From: Bradysia coprophila
Taxonomy: Eukaryota > Arthropoda > Insecta > Diptera > Sciaridae
Assembly: GCF_014529535.1 (NCBI RefSeq)
Contig: NC_050735.1
Coordinates: 10,737,739 to 10,801,738 of the forward strand
DNA: 64,000 bases
Direction: 5' to 3'
The translations under genes were made by a program, and so were the position numbers. The notes beneath the pieces were generated by a model. It was not told where the DNA came from, ran no database searches, and saw nothing but the letters and a program-made list of their open reading frames with translations. Numbering within the stretch: position 1 is the first letter of the stretch; every line of letters begins with the position of its first letter. Shown here one piece after another: positions 56,901 to 64,000 of the stretch.

Positions 56901-57836
56901 TATCGGCTTAAAGACTCTGCCAAAATTTTCCACTTGAGTGTACTTTTTACCTGGCGGCACTACAAATCTCATATATTCAAAGAATACTGGTAGACTGAAG
57001 TCTAGCGTGTCGATTCGATTATTATCGATGGCCACATTTCCTATGAACATGTCAGCCTCATTGTTTTCAACCTTTCGATAGCAGCTATCATATGCTGCCA
57101 CTGATGCTTCATAATCAAAATTAGCCGTAAAGTTCAATGAATACGATAACGACTCTACGATTTGAATCACTCGTCCCTTCAGAACCCGTTCACCGTTCAC
57201 ATCACTTTCGTCTCGCACTATGTACGGAATAACATTTTTGTGGGTGGCTACTCTGATGGCACAGCCATGGAAGTTTTTCAATTTTGGTGGAAAAAAATTT
57301 TTCGTCTGCCACCCTCGAGTTTGTACATCAAATATGTTTATAGCTCGCAGCATTGTGTCGTTGCAGTTCACGGCATTGTATGGAGTGAACGTTTGCAGGG
57401 AAATGTTTGTACTTGTGCTGAACAGAAAGCTTACGTTTATGAGTAAACTTTTCCATAGCTGATACACAAATTTGTCGAGGTCACCCGAAGTGTACCTTCT
57501 AACGACAATTAAGTGGTTGTGATTGTAATTCATCAAACTAGGCAAATTCTCTAACACGTCTGCTTTCGTTTCAACAATAGCAACCGTACTTTTGCTCATC
57601 AACCGCGTTTCATTTGTAACTAAATTCATCAAAACGGTTACACTACCCGTACTGATACAACGTTCAAAAGACCGATCCATTAACTGAATATTTAGAGGAT
57701 ATGACAAAAAATCCAATTTAATTATACTGTTGAGTGCGTCGCACAAATAACTGCTATCTTCTTGTATTCCAATGGCTCTACCCGATGCACTTGATACCAA
57801 GCACACCAGCGATGTGTAAAATAGGGACTTCTTCAT
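53908..57836 (-). CDS. Divergent ionotropic receptor (IR), 2 exons
   Basis: Ionotropic-glutamate-receptor-like chemosensory channel subunit. Exons (minus): 57836-56521 and 54331-53908, joined in phase (AG|T) to 579 aa. A signal-peptide-like start (MKKSLFYTSLVCLVSSASG) is followed by an N-terminal half typical of short divergent IRs, without the full amino-terminal domain of iGluRs. The ligand-binding lobe S1 includes DTLDFSLPVFF. Then come TM1 (AWTLILIVFLLVGGTVLAI), the pore loop (DYIATIFGSSL), TM2 with the insect-IR motif RSIYQGSLYNFLQ, lobe S2, and TM3 (YLYVCGASVIIWIAEMIL) just before the stop. The 2.2-kb intron contains a family C transposon. The poly(A) signal may come from an adjacent MITE. 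Ligand and subfamily cannot be told from sequence. Confidence 0.88.
54963..56131 (-). mobile_element. 1.2-kb inverted-repeat transposon (family C), copy 2
   Basis: Opposite-orientation copy of 11529-12758 with the same ends gacccgtacgaa/ttcgtacgggtc, the same tatag-rich block and the same gtccgtct tandem (55087-55112). It keeps an uninterrupted 155-codon frame on the minus strand (55653-55186) ending GRSKITHLRT, of unknown function. It lies in the intron of the ionotropic receptor gene. Confidence 0.75.
55186..55653 (-). CDS. 155-codon frame inside the family C transposon
   Basis: It has no recognised domain. Copy 1 of the element preserves the C-terminal 80 residues in frame with mainly conservative changes (for example SVTSVTFE against SLKSLTFK). 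The two reads agree around LLAALCLFHTKGSNSRVGHP. It may be a real element protein or simply conserved DNA that happens to be open. Confidence 0.3.
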   Translation of the reverse strand: MLGDRKFYRRFTFVNTFQTKKKFMKFGQNLLEILTKYSTFTVRPSSQIRAHSKRTSSRSGEHNFKNFFFPDWYGQYKQKLLAALCLFHTKGSNSRVGHPISINFFFVDRYCKYLLFDVSVTSVTFECPEISSKNRKALIGPQLGKGRSKITHLRT

Positions 57837-58790
57837 AACCACTCACTGGGAGTTTGTCAATCAACTGAAATTCTGAATTTCTACATGAAAAAATGTATAA
57901 ATTGTGTGTATTTATGGAGGTCCAATAATTAATTGTTAGCGCCCATATCATTTATTTATGGCATTATTATGCGGTATAAACAATAGGGTGGGTCGACTTT
58001 TAAAGTTTCGTCTCCTTTCAATTGCATAAATGTAGTTGTGTAGTCCACCAGACCAATATCCTTTTCCAAAGGGAATGCAAAGGGATACACATTTTAGTGA
58101 TTTAGAAATAATCAACAGCAGCTACGATAGATATTTCAAAATAGCTCAGAACAGGTCAGGTTTACCTGAACCTTATCTGAAAATACATGAACCTGTTCTG
58201 TCCTGAACCTGTTCTGTCCTGAACCTGATTCAATCAATTTTGATCTGGTTTGATTTTACCTGAAACCTGAGTGAATCAGGTCTCATCTGACATGAAACCT
58301 GACAGGTTGGCCTTTTGTAAGATAAATTCAGATTACTTGAAACCTGATTGAAAGCGGGTTTAAGAATTATCTGGCCTATAATTTAGATAATCCTGATTTT
58401 TGGCAGTAGTCGACCAATTTCGAGCTTTAATCTATTTTCTATAGAGAACTTCGTCACTGAGTTCTGGTGCAATTCAATTTTAAATCGCTCCCCTCTAATG
58501 CAACCACAAGTATGCGTGTAGTGCATTCATTTATGTTGGTTGATAGTTAAGTGTATGTTTCGTTAGTGTATCATATACCAACCTTTTTGTTTTTTTTCGC
58601 TGTGATTTGAAGTTAATCGACGAATAATTAGAAGGCGCGAGTATCGAAAGTTCTCATTTAATTTTGTAACGGTCGTGGGTCGGTCAACGTTAGTTCAAGC
58701 GTGAAAGATTTCGTTTGTTGTAACGATCTCATAAATTGAAAATTGATCTCTTGTAGCCTTTTTAAAAGTTTTGGAACCTTTAAAAAGCTT
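57837..58790. other. Upstream flank of the receptor gene
   Basis: Apart from a diverged family E repeat block (58146-58370), I see only AT-rich sequence. The receptor promoter should lie at its left end. Confidence 0.35.
58146..58370. repeat. Family E repeat block, diverged copy
   Basis: Begins cagaacaggtcaggttt and has repeated cctgaacctg(at/tt) words, as in 22895-23128. The right end is not clear. Confidence 0.55.
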
Positions 58791-58989
58791 CGCAGAGTAA
58801 AATAAACCAGGCAGGAGCGGTTCATTTTCGAAACGTCAAATAAGGGGCCTAATACACAGTATGAAAATGAACTCAAATGAACTCTGACAGAAATTGAAAA
58901 ATTTTGTTCGCAAAAAATATTGGGCTACTAGATTATTCTGGTCCCTAGTCAAATCAGCACTACTGCCTGGTTAACTTTACTCTGTCGTG
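58791..58989 (+). mobile_element. MITE family D, copy 2
   Basis: It matches 16919-17120 along its whole length with scattered substitutions and lacks the first few bases of the left end. Confidence 0.8.
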
Positions 58990-60763
58990 CGTCAAATGAC
59001 CACATTGTTTTTTTTTTGTTTAAGTTCCATGCGTCCCGTTGAAGTTATATGGTTTCACTAAGAAGTATAGTTTCAGTCTCAAACATTTAACCCATAATGG
59101 CTAGCGACTGTTATAATAGGCACTGTACGTCTATTTAAAAACTCGTAACAAGAGTAGGTAAATCTGAAATTAGAAACGTTAGAAACCTTTCCATGTAAAG
59201 CGAACGCTGCATTATAAAAAAAAATCGCTTTGACGTATATTAAGCAATTAATTCGTGGTGGGAAAGATAAAGAAAAGCTTGACTAGATTTTAAAGGAGAA
59301 ATAAGAAGTAAGGGAGATTATTCATATGTCTTAAAATTCAAAAGGATAAATTTTCTTTTCTTTTGTATTTATGATGATCTTCCGAATTGAAAGCTTACTT
59401 GCTTAAAACCTCTATCTTTATAGTTGCTTTTAGTTGTTTTTAGTTGTCCATCATGCATAAATATAGAACTTGTTCAACCTCTGAATAATTAAGTAATGGA
59501 AATTGTTTTATTTTTACCAAATATAATATTCGACGGTAATAAGTAAATGATTTTCGTTTATTTAAATGTTGTTTTTATAGTCATGGTAAAACTCCTATGT
59601 TTACGTCATAAATTTCATGTTTATGGCAAGGGTGAAGGTCAATTAAGTCAAGTGCAGTTGCATTGTAATACAATAGCTTTAAAGAAAACTACCTAAAAAA
59701 TGTACTCTTAGCCCTTTGCAGAAGGCAAGCAGAACATTTAAGTTATTAAATAGTTATTTATGTAACAAGAATCGTATGAAGGTATATTATCGCACTAGAT
59801 GTCGATTGTCAGCCCAAGGCGAAGCCGAATTTATTTAAATATTGTTTTTATAGTTATGGTAAAACTCCTATGTTTACGTCATAAATTCAAGTTTATGGCA
59901 AGGATGAAGGTCAATTAAGTCAATTGCAGTAGAAACTATGTTTTACCCGCTACCTATGGAGTTCGCTGGTGGGCAGAACATAACACTAACTTCTCAAAGC
60001 TTGTATTTGTCGAGTTATTTAAGATTTAATTTTGATGCCAGCACTGAAAGCCCGTTACTTAATTTATGCACCGTTCAACCACAGTTTTTACAGCAAAGTC
60101 GTTCAAGACCCTATAGTGCCTTGGTTAACATAGCGCCATGATCCTAGAAATCCTCCACAACTTGTTATGGTTTTCAATACGATGCTTCGTACATTCATTG
60201 TTCTGTTGTAATATAATGTCCAAGAGCGAAACTGCCCATTATGGTATCCATAGAAGATATTTATTTTGATATTGTAATCCCATCCGAAACGTTAGCATCG
60301 CGATATACAATATACAAAAACAAATGGCCTTTACAGGTTCGCGTGATCTGCTACTATTTATTTACCATTAGTGTAGAAATTGCTAGAGTTTATTTCTTCC
60401 ATGCCAAGCAGTCGATTGTGCATTGTTCAATCATAACACAATGCGAATCAATGGGACTCACTGCCAAATTATCGAATACGGTCATAGTGTTTATAAACGA
60501 CGTAATTATTCTAGGCTTTGACTTGATTGGTCAAGAATCTTGACTCAAGATACTGTACTGAACAAAAACGTTACATCTGACATTCATGCACTAGAGTCCG
60601 ACTCTAGTAAAGTGATCTTAATTATGGTATCATCAGATACCGTTAGCGGAGGTTTTAGTCAGTTACACCAAACAAAGCACCATAACAGATTAACGGTCAT
60701 TTGGCCCCTTATTTTGGGGAATGCAGTGGCATTGTACCACCATTAAAAACTTAAGCTATATTT
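58990..60763. other. Interval with a direct repeat and weak frames
   Basis: It holds the 110-bp direct repeat (listed separately) and frames at 59938-60141 and 60241-60543. The latter (100 aa, ATG start, hydrophobic middle WPLQVRVICYYLFTISVEI) has no family I recognise and may be transposon-derived or chance. Confidence 0.3.
59556..59935. repeat. 110-bp direct repeat, two copies
   Basis: 59556-59665 and 59826-59935 share atggtaaaactcctatgttt, acgtcataaatt and gaaggtcaattaagtcaa with few changes. The spacing is 270 bp. The second copy runs into the ATG of the 59938 frame. Confidence 0.75.
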
Positions 60764-62735
60764 CACGGTTCCCCTCAACCGAAATAAAGTTTTATTTTTG
60801 GGTACCCAAAAAATGAGTCTTGATATGGATGAAGGGACCCCTAAGGACTATAAAACAGGTTTCCTTCACTCCAGGTCTGCTGATCTCCCCATAGTAAAAT
60901 TTTCAAAATTCGTTTTTAGAGGCATCTATGGTAGGTTTTCAATCTTTTTTAGCTTATATTAAGATCTCTGAGCTCAGAAACAGCTCAGTGAGTCCGTCAA
61001 TGAATTTTATGGAAGAGAAAAATAATTCATTCATAGCCGCAACACTAATTTTTAAATTTTCGTCAATTCCGTTCTGCGACTCATAAATCGACTGCAAACC
61101 ATTGACTAACATCTACAAACAAGTTCGGAATGTGGCTTAAACTAATCTACAGATGTCTAAACTTAAATACAAAGAAAGAAAATTTGCCAAAAAAATGTTT
61201 TGTGGTCGTTGCAGTATGTCAAACTTCGCCGATGCTGATTTTTCTTACTTTTTTCCCAAGAAAAGAACCTTCGAAAGTAAATAAAATGTTATGGGAGTGT
61301 TTAAATAAGCTGAATGGATCACGGACACTAAAGCAAGAAACAGAATACGAGTCTAAAGATCACATTTCTAAGTTTAATCAATTAAACAAAGAATAGTATG
61401 TTACATACCAAGGATCGCGTCGCTCCATCCCTGGACGTTTTCACCACCTGGGTCTAAAACACACCTTTTCGATCCGTGGTATGTATACTATTTTTCTTCC
61501 TGGAGTACCAAAGTCACATTCCGAAAAAAACATAACAACAGATTTGCACGCCATATTCAGCTACGATCTCAATACCACATGCGAGATCGCATGCGATATC
61601 ACAAAATCTGATGCGAGATCGCATTTAATATCACATGTGTAGCATTTTCATTTGTTATAGTACATGACACATCTGGGAAAGAATAAAGATAGGATCGAAA
61701 ATGACATAAGCGGAAATGAAAATTGAGAGAAAAAAGTGTCGGAGAATGTTGCTCTTTCGGTACTAAATTTGGTGAGCGAATTCATGTAAATTTCAAATCA
61801 TCCAGCAAAGAGTGATATTATCTCGGATTATTCAAAAAACGGTTAGTAAAATATTCCTGGAGTTACCACGTATTAAAGGGACTCAAATTCAAATGGCTTA
61901 ACATAAAAATCAAAACGATGGAGTGAGAGTACTTCCCGGTATACTAATATTACACTCTAGAGGTAATTAAGTAAATTTGTCAAAGGTTTACAAGGTTTTT
62001 TCAGTTTTATTGGATCGAAGCAACATATTTAATTTGAATTTTAATAAAAGTTACCGAATTTCCTTCCATTTTAAGTTTCGAAGTTCGGCATACTAAAGTG
62101 TAAATACAATTTAGGAAAGTTTAATATAATTTATTTAATTGTGTGAACGTTTGTGTTCGTTTGTATTTACTTCAAACGTCAAATTGCGACTTTTAAAACA
62201 CTCCGATAACATTTTATTTACTTTCGAAGGTTCTTTTCTTGAGAAAAAAGTAAGAAAAATCAGCATTGGCGAAGTTTGACATACTGCAACGACCACAAAA
62301 CATTTTTTGGCAAATTTTCCTTCTTTGTATTTAAGTTTAGACATCTGTAGATTAGTTTAAGCCACATTCCGAACTTGTTTGTAGATGTTAGTCAATGGTT
62401 TGCAGTCGATTTATGAGTCGCAGAACGGAATCGACGAAATTTAAAAAATTATTGTTGCGGCTATGAATGAATTATTTTTCTCTTCCATAAAATTCATTGA
62501 CGGACTCACTGAGCTGTTTCTGAGGTCAGGGATCTTAATATAAGCTAAAAAAGATTGAAAACCTACCACAGATGCCTCAAAAAAACGAATTTTGAAAATT
62601 TTACTATGGGGAGATCAGCAGACCTGGAGTGAAGGAAACCTGTTTTATAGTCCTTAGGGGTCCCTTCATCCATATCAAGACTCATTTTTTGGGTACCCAA
62701 AAATAAAACTTTATTTCGGTTGAGGGGAACCGTGA
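60764..62735. mobile_element. 2-kb foldback DNA transposon with 540-bp terminal inverted repeats
   Basis: Arms 60764-61304 and 62196-62735 pair almost base for base, starting cacggttcccctcaaccg. A 4-bp direct repeat attt flanks it (60760-60763 and 62736-62739). Termini beginning CAC with 4-bp duplications fit the Chapaev/CMC group, but no transposase is present, so this is tentative. Each arm carries the same frame fragment near MFCGRCSMSNFA, which stops after about 40 codons in both. The centre has a gcgagatcgcatgcgatatc palindromic cluster (61580-61630). Confidence 0.8.
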
Positions 62736-62739
62736 TTTT

Positions 62740-63123
62740 CATGTAAAACAGAGTACTTTCTGCAGCTGACCACTATGATCATTTTTGCTTGAAGTGCGTT
62801 GGCTATATCAGAAATTCTGATTTTTTCTGCAAAACCCCCGTCTCTGTTTTGAAGCTCAAATAAATTTTTGCAGAGTTTCTTTTGAATTTGGCAACAACGT
62901 GTCAAGCCAATTCGAAACCGGTCCAGCTGTCAACTGACAATACATGACCAAATTCCTTAATCTGTCGTAGCAGTCTATTTTTTTCAAAGTCACGTACCCA
63001 TCGTGTTCAAATCAATCTGGCATTGTCCTTCATCATATCAGTCTATTTCTTTCCCATCGTGTGAACTTCGATCTTTCGTGTTCAAGTCTGGAAGTTTTCC
63101 TACAATCTTGAACGGAATTGAAA
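62740..63123. other. Upstream flank of the F-box gene
   Basis: It contains a half copy of the MITE described at 17550-17703 (tgcttgaagtgcgttgg near 62788-62804) and two loosely repeated cc(a)tcgtgttcaa words. The promoter of the following gene should be here. Confidence 0.35.
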
Positions 63124-64000
63124 ATGTGCGACGAACAAATAATGGACGAGAATTTCGGAACGCATCTGCAATTAAACGATTTGCCTTCAGAGTTGTACGA
63201 TGAGATTTTCAAGTATCTTCAAATGGACGATTTGGCAAACATGTCTCTCACGTGCAAAATGTATAAAGCATTAACGGAGAGCTTTTTCAGTCGATTCTTT
63301 CGGAGCGAAGTAATACACATCTTCTCGAGAAAAACCGTTAGAATAGGCCAGAGATACCAGATCCGCTTTCGTCAGTGTATTCGATCCGTTGAGGTCGATT
63401 TTGAAACTGTGGATTCAGTCAACGCGACGTTTTTATTCATTCGAAATAATTGTGCGTCGGATTTGCGATCGTTGGTGCTGTATTCATACGAAAATAAGAG
63501 CGGAGTGGAAGATATTCATGTGGACATCATCTTGGATCAGATTAAAAATGTGGAAATTTTATTGGTTAAAGATGTGTGCCCCGGCTACCTAATGAAACAT
63601 TGCAAGAAAATTCACACGTTAGGAATTTCAGCTGATGACATAGATGCAGATCGGAACGATTGGTTCAGAAATTGCAATCCCAAATTAGAGACTGTGATGT
63701 TGTCCTATTGTCTGCGTGATGCAGGTTCATTCACAAATTTCCTTCGAGTTAATCCCCAATTGAGTGCAATCGTTTTGAAGAATAATGACTTGGGTATCGA
63801 CAGTCTCTGTTCGGCAGAAATCACATTGGATTATGCGGCTGTGCAACTGACCGATCAAAGCTCACCTTTATTGGATTTGGCCAAGCTCAATCGAAGATCA
63901 ATGAAATCATTGGATTTATTGTTATCGAATGAACACTACATTTATCCCTCATTCGACTTGGTGGCTGTACAGGCAGCATTCGACTTGGAGGTAGCTGATG
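63124..64000 (+). CDS. F-box/LRR-like protein, cut by the window end
   Basis: An ATG-started frame runs open for 292 codons to the edge with no intron. Residues about 16-55 are an F-box (LNDLPSELYDEIFKYLQ, then MSLTCKMYKALTE), the Skp1-binding module of SCF ubiquitin ligases. What follows has irregular leucine-rich repeats, each with LE/LK and hydrophobic spacing (SLVLYSYENK, VEILLVKDVCPGY, LETVMLSYCL, LSAIVLKNNDLG). These usually bind the substrate. The C-terminal end, partners and orthology cannot be judged from the part in view. Confidence 0.85.
   Translation, partial: MCDEQIMDENFGTHLQLNDLPSELYDEIFKYLQMDDLANMSLTCKMYKALTESFFSRFFRSEVIHIFSRKTVRIGQRYQIRFRQCIRSVEVDFETVDSVNATFLFIRNNCASDLRSLVLYSYENKSGVEDIHVDIILDQIKNVEILLVKDVCPGYLMKHCKKIHTLGISADDIDADRNDWFRNCNPKLETVMLSYCLRDAGSFTNFLRVNPQLSAIVLKNNDLGIDSLCSAEITLDYAAVQLTDQSSPLLDLAKLNRRSMKSLDLLLSNEHYIYPSFDLVAVQAAFDLEVAD

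Noticed and set aside
60241-60543. 100-codon frame as a membrane protein gene
   Set aside because: It has one hydrophobic stretch but no family resemblance, and it lies between repeats. Not enough to list as a gene.

Overview
The window is nuclear DNA from an animal, almost certainly an insect and probably a fly. It is AT-rich. Its genes carry short GT-AG introns. It encodes an insect-style ionotropic receptor, and it is packed with short inverted-repeat DNA transposons (MITEs). The exact species cannot be read from the sequence. A nematoceran fly is an inference. Exon boundaries were worked out by hand from splice signals and reading-frame continuity.

Layout, left to right. A tandem repeat and a 1.5-kb hAT-like element fill 1-2500. 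The condensin I subunit CAP-G lies on the minus strand at 2828-9042 in 11 exons. Head-to-head with it is an apparently intact P-element/THAP9-type transposase gene (9609-15728, 6 exons, 896 aa) whose third intron has been invaded by three smaller transposons. MITEs and a degenerate copy of the transposase 3' end follow. The most unusual gene is at 18977-27304 (plus strand, 1659 aa). It is a one-module nonribosomal-peptide-synthetase-like protein: an adenylation domain, a carrier domain, then three membrane plus left-handed beta-helix units. This is the architecture of bacterial epsilon-poly-lysine synthetase and related microbial proteins. A 5.8-kb gene-free stretch follows. Next on the minus strand are an SGSM1/2-type RUN-TBC RabGAP (33101-39366, perhaps starting at 42659), an RPRD1-type CID protein acting on the RNA polymerase II C-terminal domain (49447-51112), and a divergent ionotropic receptor (53908-57836). 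A 2-kb foldback transposon with 540-bp arms lies at 60764-62735. The window ends inside an F-box gene on the plus strand (63124 onward).

The genes do not form a pathway. CAP-G, SGSM and RPRD1 are conserved housekeeping functions (chromosome condensation, Rab/Rap trafficking, transcription). The ionotropic receptor is a chemosensory-type gene. The THAP9-like and synthetase-like genes are the accessory, possibly transferred or domesticated, elements. What links the region is transposon load. Related foldback elements sit in introns of both CAP-G and SGSM. An inverted pair of 1.2-kb elements sits in introns of the transposase and receptor genes. Several MITEs have exact or near-exact target-site duplications, and two are nested inside other elements.
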